Shown: positions 17,293-28,215, counted from the first letter of the stretch. The stretch is 64,000 nt of DNA from Aureibaculum luteum (GCF_003449015.1 NZ_QRGD01000009.1:1-64000); one strand, 5' to 3'. Program-made: numbers and translations. The notes: generated from the sequence alone by a model not told the origin.

Positions 17293-17413
17293 ACTTTCGT
17301 AACAAAATTAATAACTCTATTATTTTGTGTACTTTTGTCGCTCAATTAGCTCAAGCAAATTTTGTTTAAGTTAATGTGCTTAAAATCAAAGATTACTGAC
17401 TATTTAACTACAA

Positions 17414-19816
17414 ATGGCAAAAAAGAAAAAGACAACAACTAAAACAGCATCAAAGACCAAGAAAAAGAACGGAATTGTTAGTTTTTTAAAGAGTAAACAG
17501 ACACATCTTGTTTTTGGAATTTTTTTAGCACTATTTGGTATCTTCTTATTAGTATCTTTTTTATCATTCTTTAATACTTGGAAGGCAGATCAAAGTCAAT
17601 TGCATTTATTTTCTGATCGATTGGCAGAGACCAAAAACTTATTAGGAAAGATTGGGGCAAATATGAGTCACTTTTTTATTTATAAAGGCTTTGGTGTTTC
17701 CGCATTTATTATTCCTTTTTTATTGTTTTTCTCTGGGCTTTATATCTTATTTAATATTTCGTTTAAGGCCATGAGAACGGCATGGTTTTGGGGCGTTGTT
17801 TTTATGATTTGGTTGACGGTTGCAGTAGGATTCTTTTTTCCGAAAAATGCTTTGTTATCAGGTGTTATCGGTTTTGAGATTAACGACTATCTCATAGATT
17901 TTATTGGTAAAATTGGTATTTTCTTAATTTTACTTTTTACAGCCTTGGCCTATGTGATATCTAAATTTAAAGTAACACCAGAAAGTTTAAAAGCTAATCT
18001 TCCTAAAAGGATGACAAAATCTTCTAAAAGTGTTGGTATTGATGATATAACAGATGAAGGCTATATAGCAGAAACTATTCCGGAAAAACCAATTTCAGAA
18101 TTAGAATTAAAAGTAGCTAAAAAGAAAGTAGAACCTGTTCAAAAACAAGAACCTAAAGTAGTGGTTAAGGAAGAGGTAAAAGTAACACCAAATAAGTTGG
18201 AAGTTACACCTACTGTTCATGAAGAAGTGAAGATTGAAGTTGAAAAAACGTTTGAAGAAGATCATCTTGTGGAAAGTCTTTCCAATAAATTAGTTGATGA
18301 CTTTGGTGAGTTCGATCCAACTTTAGAACTTTCTGAATTTAAATTCCCCAGCCTAGACTTATTAAAGGACTATGGCAATGAGAATATAACGATTGACCAA
18401 GAAGAACTTGAAGCCAACAAGGATAAAATTGTTGAGACTTTAAATAATTATAAAATTGGTATTGCAAATATTAAAGCCACTATTGGGCCGACAGTTACAT
18501 TATATGAAATTGTTCCAGAAGCTGGAGTAAGAATTTCTAAAATTAAAAATTTAGAAGATGACATTGCTTTGTCATTGGCGGCTCTGGGTATTCGTATTGT
18601 TGCACCAATTCCTGGTAAAGGAACGATAGGAATTGAGGTGCCAAATAAAAATTCGACTATTGTATCGATGAAATCAGTATTATCAACGCAGAAATTTCAA
18701 ACTTCTAAGATGGAATTGCCGTTGGCGTTAGGTAAAACAATTTCGAATGAAACTTTTGTAATAGATTTAGCTAAAATGCCTCACTTGCTAATGGCAGGAG
18801 CTACAGGTCAAGGTAAATCAGTTGGTTTAAATGCGGTGTTAACTTCTTTGCTTTATAAAAAACATCCAGCAGAGGTTAAGTTTGTATTGGTAGATCCCAA
18901 AAAAGTAGAACTGACCCTATTTAATAAAATTGAGCGTCATTATTTAGCCAAATTACCAGACAGTGAAGATGCGATTATTACAGATACAACCAAAGTTATA
19001 CACACATTGAATTCATTGTGTATTGAGATGGATAATCGCTACGATATGCTTAAGGATGCATATGTAAGAAATATAAAAGAATATAACGTAAAGTTTAAGA
19101 CAAGAAAATTAAATCCCGAAAACGGACATGCTTTCTTACCTTATATTGTATTAGTAATTGATGAGTTTGCAGATTTAATTATGACGGCAGGTAAAGAGGT
19201 TGAAACACCTATTGCTCGTTTGGCACAGTTGGCAAGGGCAGTTGGTATTCATTTAATAGTGGCAACGCAACGACCATCAGTAAATGTTATTACAGGTATT
19301 ATTAAGGCGAATTTCCCGGTAAGGGTGGCCTTTAGAGTAACTTCTAAAATTGATTCTAGAACCATTTTAGATGCACAAGGAGCAGATCAGTTAATTGGTA
19401 AAGGTGATATGTTAATTTCAACAGGGAATGAGGTAACAAGGTTGCAATGTGCTTTTGTTGATACTCCAGAAGTAGATAGAATAACGGATTTTATAGGTTC
19501 GCAAAGAGCATATGCTAGTGCACATATGTTACCTGAGTATGTTGGTGAAGAAAGTGGCACAGGTATTGATATAGACATGTCAGATAGAGATGAACTGTTT
19601 GAAGATGCCTGTCATGTAATTGTAAATGCACAACAAGGTTCAGCTTCTTTATTACAAAGAAAATTGAAATTAGGTTACAATAGAGCTGGGCGAATCATAG
19701 ATCAATTAGAGGCCGCAGGTATTGTAGGTAAATTTGAAGGAAGTAAAGCGAGACAAGTTTTAGTGGCAGATATTTTAGCTCTAGAGCAATTATTAAAGGA
19801 TGAAAAAGGACTTTAG
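17414..19816 (+). CDS. ftsK: DNA translocase FtsK
   Basis: An 800-residue FtsK/SpoIIIE translocase that moves chromosomal DNA at the division septum. The lysine-rich start is followed by four N-terminal membrane helices (about 33-55, 85-105, 115-135, 150-170), a charged linker (about 185-290), the motor with Walker A GATGQGKS near 462-469 and Walker B VLVIDEFADL near 582, and the C-terminal gamma winged-helix domain (about 725-790; SASLLQRKLKLGYNRAGRIIDQLE). A TACTTTTG box at about 17330-17337 upstream fits the Bacteroidota -7 element. lolA follows after 39 bp. Confidence 0.96.
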   Translation: MAKKKKTTTKTASKTKKKNGIVSFLKSKQTHLVFGIFLALFGIFLLVSFLSFFNTWKADQSQLHLFSDRLAETKNLLGKIGANMSHFFIYKGFGVSAFIIPFLLFFSGLYILFNISFKAMRTAWFWGVVFMIWLTVAVGFFFPKNALLSGVIGFEINDYLIDFIGKIGIFLILLFTALAYVISKFKVTPESLKANLPKRMTKSSKSVGIDDITDEGYIAETIPEKPISELELKVAKKKVEPVQKQEPKVVVKEEVKVTPNKLEVTPTVHEEVKIEVEKTFEEDHLVESLSNKLVDDFGEFDPTLELSEFKFPSLDLLKDYGNENITIDQEELEANKDKIVETLNNYKIGIANIKATIGPTVTLYEIVPEAGVRISKIKNLEDDIALSLAALGIRIVAPIPGKGTIGIEVPNKNSTIVSMKSVLSTQKFQTSKMELPLALGKTISNETFVIDLAKMPHLLMAGATGQGKSVGLNAVLTSLLYKKHPAEVKFVLVDPKKVELTLFNKIERHYLAKLPDSEDAIITDTTKVIHTLNSLCIEMDNRYDMLKDAYVRNIKEYNVKFKTRKLNPENGHAFLPYIVLVIDEFADLIMTAGKEVETPIARLAQLARAVGIHLIVATQRPSVNVITGIIKANFPVRVAFRVTSKIDSRTILDAQGADQLIGKGDMLISTGNEVTRLQCAFVDTPEVDRITDFIGSQRAYASAHMLPEYVGEESGTGIDIDMSDRDELFEDACHVIVNAQQGSASLLQRKLKLGYNRAGRIIDQLEAAGIVGKFEGSKARQVLVADILALEQLLKDEKGL

Positions 19817-19855
19817 GCTGTAAAAAAAGATTTAAATAGATAAGATTATAATAAA

Positions 19856-20497
19856 ATGAGAAAGATAATTACAACCGTTATATTAATTTTAAGTATTTCA
19901 TTTGCGTTTGCACAAGATGATGCAAAAGCAAAAAAGTTATTAGATGATGTTTCTAATAAAATAAGTAAATATGAAAATATTTATATTCAGTTTAAGTATA
20001 ACCTAGACAATACAAAAGAAAAGGTACATCAAGAAACAAGAGGTGATGTGACTATGAAAGGAGATTTGTACAATGTTAATTTCTTAGGTACAAATCAGTT
20101 TTTTGATGGTAAAAAAACCTATACTATTATTACGGAAGATGAAGAGGTTAACATTTCTGATGCTGAAGATAATGAAGAAGGCACAATTACACCTTCAAAA
20201 TTTTTCACATTCTATAAAAAAGGATTCAATTACAAATGGGACATCATTCAAGACTTAAGTGGTAGAAAAATACAGTATATAAAATTAATACCGATTGATA
20301 GTAATTCTGATATAAAGCAGATCTTATTAGGTGTTGATATTAATACAAATCATATTTATAAATTGATTGAAACAGGTAATAACGGAACGGTTACTACACT
20401 AACGGTTTCTGAATTTAAAACGGATCAAGCAATATCAAAAACACTTTTCACTTTTGATAAATCTAAATATGAAAATTATATTATAAATGATCTATAA
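19856..20497 (+). CDS. LolA-family outer-membrane lipoprotein carrier
   Basis: A periplasmic protein with a clean signal peptide (SISFAFAQ, cleavage about residue 19) and the LolA-like beta layout: SKYENIYIQFKYN, TRGDVTMKGDLYNVNFLGTNQFFDGKKTYTI, and PSKFFTFYKKGFNYKW. LolA shuttles lipoproteins from the inner to the outer membrane. Length 213 is normal. It follows ftsK by 39 bp, an order common in Flavobacteriaceae, and may share its transcript; a LolC/E-like permease is encoded at 9438. Confidence 0.85.
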   Translation: MRKIITTVILILSISFAFAQDDAKAKKLLDDVSNKISKYENIYIQFKYNLDNTKEKVHQETRGDVTMKGDLYNVNFLGTNQFFDGKKTYTIITEDEEVNISDAEDNEEGTITPSKFFTFYKKGFNYKWDIIQDLSGRKIQYIKLIPIDSNSDIKQILLGVDINTNHIYKLIETGNNGTVTTLTVSEFKTDQAISKTLFTFDKSKYENYIINDL

Positions 20498-20742
20498 GGT
20501 TATTTCGTAACTAGATTGAACTGGAATTTTTCATTGCTTATAGTTCGTAATAAATTGGAATTTATATAAGTTTATAAGTACTCCAATGTTTCGCCTATGT
20601 TATTCCGAATTAAGCTTTACTTTTGTATTTCATTAAAACATTTTATGTGAAACGAGGATTAAGAAATTTTAAAAATTACTTTAAAAAAGTAAAATGTTTA
20701 AAATTTTTAGTGCGAGAGCGTAGCGGTTACATGCGTTCTCAA

Positions 20743-20776
20743 TTTTTTAATTAACTAAATTTGAATTAATTAAAAA
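20743..20776. promoter_or_regulatory. AT-rich inverted repeat before the LptF/G gene
   Basis: TTTTTAATTAA and TTAATTAAAAA arms flank a short centre just upstream of the permease gene. The surrounding gap 20498-20787 has no ORF I would support. Function unknown; it may be a terminator for lolA or a promoter-region operator. Confidence 0.35.
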
Positions 20777-20787
20777 GATTAAAACGC

Positions 20788-22233
20788 ATGAAAATCTTAA
20801 ACAGATACATACTAAAAAGTTTTTTAGTACCTTTTTTAGCAACCTTTTTTATCATACTGTTTGTACTTGTAATGCAAGTACTTTGGTTACAGTTCGATAA
20901 AATTGCTGGAAAAGGTATTGGTGTTGGGCATATTATACAGTTTTTGGGCTATATAGCTCAAATGCAGATTCCACTGGCATTACCCATTGCTATTTTGCTT
21001 TCTTCGATTATGGCTTTAGGGTCGTTAGCAGAAAATTATGAATTTGCAGCTGTTAAATCTGCTGGTATTTCTTTACAACGTTTTATTAGACCTCTCGTAA
21101 TTCTTATGGTATTATTAAGTGGTTTAAATTTTTTATTTTTAAACTATGCCTTTCCAAGGGCAGCATTTAAATTTAAAAATATGTTGTCCGATTTAAAAAA
21201 AACGGAACCTGCACTTGCCTTAATACCAGGTACTTTTAATGATGAAATTCCAGGGTACAGTATCAAGTTTGACGAAAAATATGGTAAAGATGATAACCTC
21301 CTTAAAAATGTTCTCATTTATACTGATTTGGATCAAAATCAGCCCAATGTAAAAATAATTACTGCAGAAACAGGAGAAATTACAACAGAGAAAGGAAGTA
21401 AGTATATGACGCTTATTTTAAAAAATGGACATCGTTACGAAGAATTGCCAGAAAAGAGGCCAGATTATAAAAATGGGGCAGCATTACCAGGTACAAAAAC
21501 AACTTTTAAAGAAGCTCTAATTAATATAGATATAGAGGATATGAGCAATGTTGACTCTAAAGATTATAAACAAGATAGGGAAATGCTGAGTTTAAAACAG
21601 CTCAATTATTATTCTGACTCGCTGAAAGTGCCCTTTGATGATTATATAGCCTCTAAAGCAAAAATATTTTTGGTTAGGGCTGGTATTAAAAGTAAAGATA
21701 AAGACACCACTGATTTTTCTAAAATTAATAAAAATATTTTAGAAAATTTTGATGATAAGGGCAAAGGTCAGTTATTAAACAATGCTGTTGAACTTTCTAA
21801 AAATACATTAGATGATATTGACGGGTTTAATTCTGTATTAAAAAACAAACGTAAATTTTTAAATGTCTATGATACTGAATACCATAGAAGATTGGCATTT
21901 TCTTTCGCTTGTTTAGTGTTGTTTTTTATTGGAGCTCCCTTAGGTTCAATTATCCGAAAAGGAGGATTTGGGTTTCCAATGATTATGGCAATTTTAATAT
22001 TTGTTATTTATTTCTTTATTTCTACGTTAGGTAGAAATATGGCGTGGGCCAGTACGGTAACAGCTTCATTAGGAGGTTGGATGGCTACAATTATTTTATT
22101 ACCCTTTGGTATTTTCTTGATGATAAGAGCTACCAAAGAAAAAGGTATCTTTAATTTAGATACTTTTTTAAACCCAATTACCAAATTTTTTAAAAACCTC
22201 TTTAATAGTAAAGATAAAAAAGTAATTAAGTGA
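20788..22233 (+). CDS. LptF/LptG-family LPS export permease
   Basis: Six membrane helices in the YjgP/YjgQ arrangement: three at the N-terminus (about 12-35, 58-80, 98-118), a large periplasmic beta-jellyroll (about 130-350), and three at the C-terminus (about 370-390, 397-415, 428-448). The LptFG permease powers lipopolysaccharide extraction from the inner membrane. The periplasmic domain contains an inserted lysine/aspartate-rich region (about 260-345), common in Bacteroidota members. The gene end overlaps the start of ribB by 4 bp (GTGATG), so translation is coupled. Confidence 0.9.
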   Translation: MKILNRYILKSFLVPFLATFFIILFVLVMQVLWLQFDKIAGKGIGVGHIIQFLGYIAQMQIPLALPIAILLSSIMALGSLAENYEFAAVKSAGISLQRFIRPLVILMVLLSGLNFLFLNYAFPRAAFKFKNMLSDLKKTEPALALIPGTFNDEIPGYSIKFDEKYGKDDNLLKNVLIYTDLDQNQPNVKIITAETGEITTEKGSKYMTLILKNGHRYEELPEKRPDYKNGAALPGTKTTFKEALINIDIEDMSNVDSKDYKQDREMLSLKQLNYYSDSLKVPFDDYIASKAKIFLVRAGIKSKDKDTTDFSKINKNILENFDDKGKGQLLNNAVELSKNTLDDIDGFNSVLKNKRKFLNVYDTEYHRRLAFSFACLVLFFIGAPLGSIIRKGGFGFPMIMAILIFVIYFFISTLGRNMAWASTVTASLGGWMATIILLPFGIFLMIRATKEKGIFNLDTFLNPITKFFKNLFNSKDKKVIK

Positions 22234-23378
22234 TGATTTCAACACAAGTAAATAAAGTACAATTGAATACCATAAAGGAAGCAATTGCTGATATAAAAAA
22301 AGGAAAGGTAGTCATCGTAGTTGATGATGAAGATCGTGAAAATGAAGGTGATTTTATTGCGGCTGCAGAAATGGTTACTCCTGAAATGATTAACTTTATG
22401 TCCGCCGAAGGAAGAGGGTTAATTTGTGCACCAATTATTGGTAGCAGATGTGAGGAGTTGGGTTTAGAGATGATGGTTCAGGACAATACGGTTTTGCATC
22501 AAACGCCATTTACAGTTTCAGTTGACTTAATTGGAGATGGTTGTACAACTGGTATTTCTGTGCATGATAGAGCGAAAACCATAAAAGCTTTAGTTAAAGA
22601 CGATATAAAACCACACGATTTAGGCAGACCAGGGCATATTTTTCCGTTAAGAGCTAAAAATGGAGGGGTTTTAAGAAGAACTGGACATACAGAAGCTGCT
22701 GTGGATTTGGCAAGGTTAGCAGGCTTAAAACCGGCTGGTATACTCGTTGAAATTTTAAATGAAGACGGGTCAATGGCAAGATTGCCTCAATTATTGAAAG
22801 TTGCCAAGAAATTTGATTTAAAAATTATTTCAATTGAAGATTTAGTTGCCTATAGAATGCTTCACGATTCTTTAATAGAAAAAGTAGAAGATTTCCCTTT
22901 AAAAACACGCTTTGGAGAATTCAGACTTAGAGCTTATAAACAAACTACAAATAGTCAGGTGCATTTGGCTTTAACGAAAGGAAATTGGGGTGAAAATGAG
23001 CCCGTTTTGGTTCGCGTAAACTCAACATTAATTAATAATGATATTATTAGATTATTAACGAGTAAGCCAGATGATATGTTTAGTCGCATGTTTAAAATGA
23101 TTAATGATGAAGGTAAAGGGGCAATTGTTTTTATAAACCAAGAAAATCAATCTTTTAACTTGTTAAGTAGGCTTAACATGATTAAAGATATACAAGAAGA
23201 CAATACAACTAGAGTACCAAAAATTAAACCAGATACTAAAGATTTTGGTATTGGTGCACAAATTCTACATGATATAGGTATTTCTAAATTAAGAATAATA
23301 TCAAATGATGATCAAATTAAGAAACGAGTAGGAATTATTGGTTATGGTTTAGAAATTGTTGAAAACGTTGGCTATTAA
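22230..23378 (+). CDS. ribB: RibB: DHBP synthase with a degenerate GTP cyclohydrolase II-like domain
   Basis: Residues 1-205 form a standard 3,4-dihydroxy-2-butanone-4-phosphate synthase, with [11 protein letters not shown], the [11 protein letters not shown] loop, HDRAKTI and GHTEAAVDL. Residues 206-382 have the fold order of GTP cyclohydrolase II (VLVRVNSTL..., [23 protein letters not shown]), but the zinc-binding cysteines expected after VRVHS and the NNP/R catalytic segment are absent ([23 protein letters not shown]). So only the first activity is likely. A separate ribA must exist elsewhere. Overlaps the permease gene by 4 bp. Confidence 0.9.
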   Translation: MMISTQVNKVQLNTIKEAIADIKKGKVVIVVDDEDRENEGDFIAAAEMVTPEMINFMSAEGRGLICAPIIGSRCEELGLEMMVQDNTVLHQTPFTVSVDLIGDGCTTGISVHDRAKTIKALVKDDIKPHDLGRPGHIFPLRAKNGGVLRRTGHTEAAVDLARLAGLKPAGILVEILNEDGSMARLPQLLKVAKKFDLKIISIEDLVAYRMLHDSLIEKVEDFPLKTRFGEFRLRAYKQTTNSQVHLALTKGNWGENEPVLVRVNSTLINNDIIRLLTSKPDDMFSRMFKMINDEGKGAIVFINQENQSFNLLSRLNMIKDIQEDNTTRVPKIKPDTKDFGIGAQILHDIGISKLRIISNDDQIKKRVGIIGYGLEIVENVGY

Positions 23379-23394
23379 TTAGTATTTATCACCT

Positions 23395-24438
23395 ATGAGT
23401 TTCTTGCGAAAAATATTATATCCTTTTTCTTTATTATACGGGGAGATTACATCCGCAAGAAATGTTTTTTATGATAAAGGAATTCTAAAATCAACACAGT
23501 TTGATATTCCGACGATTGTAGTTGGGAATTTAAGTGTTGGAGGAACAGGAAAAACACCTCAAGTAGAATATTTAGTAAGACTATTACAAGATAAGTATAA
23601 GGTTGCTATCTTAAGTAGAGGGTATAAAAGAAGTACGAAGGGATTTATCATAGCAAGTACAAAAAGTACTGCATCTGAAATAGGAGACGAGCCAATACAG
23701 TATTATAAGAAATTCTCAGAGGTTATTGTTGCAGTAGATGCAGATAGAGTAAATGGTATTCAACAGTTAACTCAATTAGTAGATAAGCCTGAGGTTATTT
23801 TATTAGATGATGCTTTTCAGCACAGAAAAGTAGAAGCTGGTTTAAATGTTTTACTTACCCCATATAATGATTTGTATGTTGATGATAAAATGTTACCCAC
23901 GGGTAATCTAAGAGAAAAGGTGAGTGGGGCAGAACGTGCAAAATTGATTGTGGTTACCAAATGTCCCTCTGAATTAAATGAAAAGGAACAATTCGAAATC
24001 ACTAAAAAATTAAAAGCAGAGGTTCATCAAACGGTTTTTTTTTCTAGGATTAAATATAGCGAGACTATCATTTCAAAAACGACTACAATTACTTTAGATA
24101 CTTTATCTTTGTACAAGGTGTTATTAGTTACGGGGATTGCGAAAACGGAACCGTTACTTGATTTTTTGAATTTGAAAAAGGTTAATGTTCAGCACTTAAG
24201 GTTTGCAGATCATTACAATTTTACAGAGAAGGATATTGAAAAAATAAGCACTACGTTTGAAGGTATTCAATCGGATAAGAAAATAATTTTAACTACTGAA
24301 AAAGATTATGTCAGGAGCTTTATAGACACCAAATTTGAGGTGTATTACTTACCCATTGAAACCCGTTTTATAGAGCATCAAGGAGATTTTAATAGGATTA
24401 TTACAGATTATGTGGAACAAAGTACAAGAAACAGTTAG
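23395..24438 (+). CDS. lpxK: Tetraacyldisaccharide 4'-kinase (LpxK)
   Basis: LpxK adds the 4'-phosphate of lipid A at the inner membrane. The P-loop GNLSVGGTGKT is at residues 44-54, followed by ILSRGYKRSTKG, the IGDEPIQYY segment, and the LLDDAFQHRKV catalytic stretch; all are typical of LpxK. Length 347 is normal. The last 29 bases overlap the start of the purine nucleoside phosphorylase gene in a different frame. Confidence 0.95.
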   Translation: MSFLRKILYPFSLLYGEITSARNVFYDKGILKSTQFDIPTIVVGNLSVGGTGKTPQVEYLVRLLQDKYKVAILSRGYKRSTKGFIIASTKSTASEIGDEPIQYYKKFSEVIVAVDADRVNGIQQLTQLVDKPEVILLDDAFQHRKVEAGLNVLLTPYNDLYVDDKMLPTGNLREKVSGAERAKLIVVTKCPSELNEKEQFEITKKLKAEVHQTVFFSRIKYSETIISKTTTITLDTLSLYKVLLVTGIAKTEPLLDFLNLKKVNVQHLRFADHYNFTEKDIEKISTTFEGIQSDKKIILTTEKDYVRSFIDTKFEVYYLPIETRFIEHQGDFNRIITDYVEQSTRNS

Positions 24439-25231
24439 TTTTTTAAAGGAAAAAGGATTTTTAAATGCAGATTTCGGAATTGTTTTAGGTTCGGGATTGG
24501 GAGGTTTGGTTGATAGTATATCAGTTGAACAAAAACTGTCATATTCAGAAATTCCTCATTTTTCTAGATCTACAACACCTGGGCACTCTGGATTTTTAAT
24601 TTATGGAACCTTGGCAGGTAAAAAGGTAATTGCCATGCAAGGAAGATTTCATTATTATGAAGGTTGGTCTATGCAAGAGGTCGTTTTTCCAATTCGAGTA
24701 TTGAAATATTTGGGTATTGAAAACTTAATACTTTCAAATGCCTCTGGAGGTGTGAACTCCAATTATAAAGTAGGTGATATAATGATTATCAAAGATCATA
24801 TAAATATGATGCCAGAGCATCCTTTACGAGGACAGAATGATGATCGTTTTGGTCAACGCTTTGTAGATATGCATGAAGCTTATAGTTTAAAAATGATAGC
24901 GAAGCTTAAAGAGGTTGCTTTAAAAGAAAACATCACCTTACAAGAAGGTGTTTATTTAGGATTACAAGGTCCAACCTTTGAAACACCAGCAGAATATAAA
25001 ATGGTAAAATTAATGGGAGCTGATGCTGTTGGTATGAGCACCGTACCTGAAGTAATTGTTGCCAAACATATGGGGATGAATTGCCTTGGTGTTTCTATCG
25101 TTACTGATTTAGGAGTAGAAGGTCAGGTGGTTGCCGTTTCTCATGAAGAAGTTCAGGATGTAGCAAAAAAAGCAGGAAAAACCCTGAGTTTATTGGTAAA
25201 GAAGTTTGTTGGTAGTACAAATTCAAAATAA
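24410..25231 (+). CDS. punA: Purine nucleoside phosphorylase
   Basis: The enzyme splits purine nucleosides with phosphate in salvage. GIVLGSGLGGL near residue 24-34, the phosphate-binding TPGHSGFLIYG, RFHYYEGWSMQEVVFPIRVL, the GVYLGLQGPTFETPAEYKM stretch and ADAVGMSTVPEVI are diagnostic of the PNP family with high-molecular trimers. I accept the ATG at 24410, which gives the usual N-terminus (MWNKVQETVSFLKEKG), even though it overlaps lpxK by 29 bp. Confidence 0.94.
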   Translation: MWNKVQETVSFLKEKGFLNADFGIVLGSGLGGLVDSISVEQKLSYSEIPHFSRSTTPGHSGFLIYGTLAGKKVIAMQGRFHYYEGWSMQEVVFPIRVLKYLGIENLILSNASGGVNSNYKVGDIMIIKDHINMMPEHPLRGQNDDRFGQRFVDMHEAYSLKMIAKLKEVALKENITLQEGVYLGLQGPTFETPAEYKMVKLMGADAVGMSTVPEVIVAKHMGMNCLGVSIVTDLGVEGQVVAVSHEEVQDVAKKAGKTLSLLVKKFVGSTNSK

Positions 25232-25282
25232 AAACGGGGTCAGTTCGAGTGCCACAGTTTTATGGTGTATCGAGAACAGTTA

Positions 25283-26104
25283 CTAATCTTTAGTAATTCT
25301 AAACCCAAAACCGTCGTTTCTAGTTAGTATTGGAGATTGATATCGCACTTCGGGCATATGAATACCAAAAGGCAAAGGTGTATTGGTTTTTGCATCTACA
25401 GCATCATAAAACCAACTTACTCCTTTTGATATTTTCATGCTGTCTCTACCAATTTCTGGGCCCTTCGGGTTTTCAACTGAATTTAGCTCATCCAATTCAG
25501 GGTTGTACCAATCTGAAACCCATTCGCTAATATTACCAGTCATATCATAAATACCTAATTCGTTTGGTTTCAATTGACCAACTTTATGAAACGTACTGTC
25601 AGAATTTTCACCAACCCAACCTACTTCGCGGGCATCATTACTTCCGCTATATGTATATCCTTGACTTTTATTTCCTCCTTTTGCGGCAAATTCCCATTCT
25701 GCTTCAGTGGGTAGTCTTCCACCTGCCCAAATTGCAAAAGCATCAGCTTCTTCCCATGTTGCCAGCATTGGGTGTTCATCAACCCAATCGTCAGTATTTA
25801 TCTTTTCAGCATATGCAGTTTTGATGGGCCGTTTTGGCATTTCCCTATTGGTTTGTTTACAGAACTCTTTAAACTGTTTTACTGTTATTTCATATTTACT
25901 GATATAAAAGCTACTTAATTTCACTTCTCTATTGGGACTGGTAAACCCCTTTATGGTATCAAAACTTGAATTAATTACATATTGGTTTTTACCTTGTGTA
26001 AAAGTCCCGCTCTCAACATGAATCCAGTCAATTTTGGGATTTTTGTTTTCTTCGTTGCAAGAAAATAGTGATAGAGCTAGTAATAATAGTAAGAGTTGTC
26101 TCAT
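25283..26104 (-). CDS. SUMF1/FGE-sulfatase-domain lipoprotein
   Basis: A 273-residue lipoprotein (lipobox LSLFSCNEE, Cys about 16) with the formylglycine-generating-enzyme-like fold: PNREVKLSSFYISKYEITVKQFKEFC, WEEADAFAIWAGGRLPTEAEWEFAAKGG, NELGIYDMTGNISEWVSDWY and a C-terminal GFGFRI. The two active-site cysteines of true FGE are not evident. Related Bacteroidota lipoproteins include GldJ/GldK of gliding; this one is shorter, so I do not assign gliding. It follows the TPR serine hydrolase by 25 bp on the same strand. Confidence 0.8.
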   Translation of the reverse strand: MRQLLLLLLALSLFSCNEENKNPKIDWIHVESGTFTQGKNQYVINSSFDTIKGFTSPNREVKLSSFYISKYEITVKQFKEFCKQTNREMPKRPIKTAYAEKINTDDWVDEHPMLATWEEADAFAIWAGGRLPTEAEWEFAAKGGNKSQGYTYSGSNDAREVGWVGENSDSTFHKVGQLKPNELGIYDMTGNISEWVSDWYNPELDELNSVENPKGPEIGRDSMKISKGVSWFYDAVDAKTNTPLPFGIHMPEVRYQSPILTRNDGFGFRITKD

Positions 26105-26129
26105 TTTAAATGTTTTTATAATTTAGGTT

Positions 26130-28145
26130 TTATTTTTTTAAAATAGTATCTCGAAGCTTTACCTCATTTAGTTTATTCCAGATGTCATGTTCAAAGTATT
26201 TGGGTGAAAATCTAAAAAGAACTACAGCTTTCTTTTTTCTCTCTAGGTAATAGTTTTCTACATGAACATTTAGTGTCATTTTTTTTTGAGTAGTAAAAGC
26301 ATCAAATATTGAAATCTTTCCCGTATAGATAATCTTATTATTGGTATCTTCTTTTTTATCAAGTTGAGCCAATGTTTTTGGAAGTATTTTGTCTTTATCT
26401 TTATTTACACCCGTCATCAAACCATCAAAATAGAGTTGTAAATTTGATTCTATTTCTTTTTCTGATAAGGCTGAATTAGCTTTTACACTCCATGCGAAAG
26501 CATATGTCCAAAAGCCATCACTATCTACTTTTGCCCAACCTTTTGCAAAACGAATGTCTTCAAAGCCTTCATATTTAATTTCAGGGGCAAAATGTATCGG
26601 AAAAATGAAAATTTCTTGGCCCCAAGTACTATCCGTTTTTATTAAGTTTAGATCTACTTTTTCAAGTTCATTAGAATTAATTTCCAATTCTTTTAAAATT
26701 TTTATTCCATGTTCGTTTTTTGGGTTTAATTCTATCGATTTTTTATAGTTTTTGATTGCTTTAATGGTATCTCCCAAAGACAAAAGCACTTCGCCATAAC
26801 TATCATAAAGATTAAAAGCACGCGGATACGATTCAATGCCGATTTTAAGCACTTCAGCTGCTATTTTAGGTCTATCAGATTGCAAGAATTTATAACTTAC
26901 TATATTTATTTCATCTTCACTGAGATAGTATGTATCATTATTTTTGATGGATTTATAATGTTCAATTCCCTTAGTTGTACCTTTCTTATTTATCCCATCA
27001 AGTAAGGAATAAGCAGCTGATTTTTTTGGAAAGTCATACGTTTTCCCATAGAGAATACCCATAATGCCTTTGGTCATCGCATTTAGTGGAGCTCTCCTTA
27101 TGTTACTTAAAAGGATCACTGTTGACTTACTAGAAGGAATGCGTGTAAAGATGGCACAAAACCCGTCGATAGTACCGTCATGGGTGACAGTTTCTACTTT
27201 ACTATTTGAATTTCCTAGAAGCTTGTTTTTTATACTCCATCCATATCCATATTCACCTCCATAATTGGGGTCAGCGATATGTTTAGTAAATACCAAATCC
27301 ATATACTTTTTAGTTAGTAACTTTTCTGAATATAAAGACTGATCCCAGCGGTACAAATCTTCAACTGTGGAATAAAGTGCTCCAGCCGCGGATGCAGTAG
27401 ACATATCTACATAATTGGCGTTGTAATAATCTCCCCAACTTTTAAAATATCCTGAAGCTCTATTTTTTTGAAGGGCTCTGTGCTTATCAAAACCTGTATT
27501 AGTCATTTTTAATGGTGTGAAAATTTTGTTTTGTAAAACTTCTTCGTATGTCTTTTTAGTAATGGTTTCGACAATTAAACCTAATAAATTATAACCAGCA
27601 TTGCAATAACTGAATTTTTCTCCTGGAGTAAACTCTAGCGGTAGTGCAGAGAATTCCTGTACCAGTTCCGTTAGTTTATAATTATCAGGCCTAAATGCTT
27701 TTTGTTTGGTTGATTCGTAAGAATTTGGAATTCCTGAAGAATGTGTAAGCAGGTTATGAATGGTGATTTTATCTCCATTTTCTTTAGGATAATTGGGTAG
27801 ATAGGTTGATATAGTTGTATGTAAGTCGAGTTTTTTTTCAGCAACCAATTGCATAATCAGCATTGCGCTAAATTGTTTGGTAATGGAACCAATTCTGAAT
27901 TTTGTATCTGGTTGATTTGGAATGTCCCATTCCATATTGGCCAACCCGAAACCTTTTTTATAAATAACTTTTCCTTCTTCAACAACTAGTGCCGTTCCAT
28001 TAAATTCTCCATAATCAGCATAAGTACTGATGAGAGCATCAAGCTTATCTTCATTAGTCTGAGCACAAGATGTCGTAGTAATAGCAATTAAGGTTATTAT
28101 TGTAAAGAAAATAGTTCTAATAATTGTTTTTACAGGAATATTCAT
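26130..28145 (-). CDS. Serine hydrolase (class C type) with TPR and C-terminal domain
   Basis: Residues 30-370 are a class C beta-lactamase-like domain: SxxK in IGSITKQFSA, YCN in FSYCNAGYNLL, and HDG in VTHDGTIDGF. Residues about 385-485 carry TPR-like helices (LYDSYGEVLLSLGDTIKAIKNYKKSIELNP). The last 180 residues are a beta-rich domain of unknown kind. A signal peptide ends near TTSCAQT, which could also be a lipobox. The gene is divergent from a membrane-bound winged-helix regulator 125 bp away, which may control it. Confidence 0.85.
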   Translation of the reverse strand: MNIPVKTIIRTIFFTIITLIAITTTSCAQTNEDKLDALISTYADYGEFNGTALVVEEGKVIYKKGFGLANMEWDIPNQPDTKFRIGSITKQFSAMLIMQLVAEKKLDLHTTISTYLPNYPKENGDKITIHNLLTHSSGIPNSYESTKQKAFRPDNYKLTELVQEFSALPLEFTPGEKFSYCNAGYNLLGLIVETITKKTYEEVLQNKIFTPLKMTNTGFDKHRALQKNRASGYFKSWGDYYNANYVDMSTASAAGALYSTVEDLYRWDQSLYSEKLLTKKYMDLVFTKHIADPNYGGEYGYGWSIKNKLLGNSNSKVETVTHDGTIDGFCAIFTRIPSSKSTVILLSNIRRAPLNAMTKGIMGILYGKTYDFPKKSAAYSLLDGINKKGTTKGIEHYKSIKNNDTYYLSEDEINIVSYKFLQSDRPKIAAEVLKIGIESYPRAFNLYDSYGEVLLSLGDTIKAIKNYKKSIELNPKNEHGIKILKELEINSNELEKVDLNLIKTDSTWGQEIFIFPIHFAPEIKYEGFEDIRFAKGWAKVDSDGFWTYAFAWSVKANSALSEKEIESNLQLYFDGLMTGVNKDKDKILPKTLAQLDKKEDTNNKIIYTGKISIFDAFTTQKKMTLNVHVENYYLERKKKAVVLFRFSPKYFEHDIWNKLNEVKLRDTILKK

Positions 28146-28215
28146 AATGTGTCGATTTTATCTTTGTTATTAATCATTTAATTATGCCGTAAAACTATTA
28201 TCACTTCAGGTTAAA

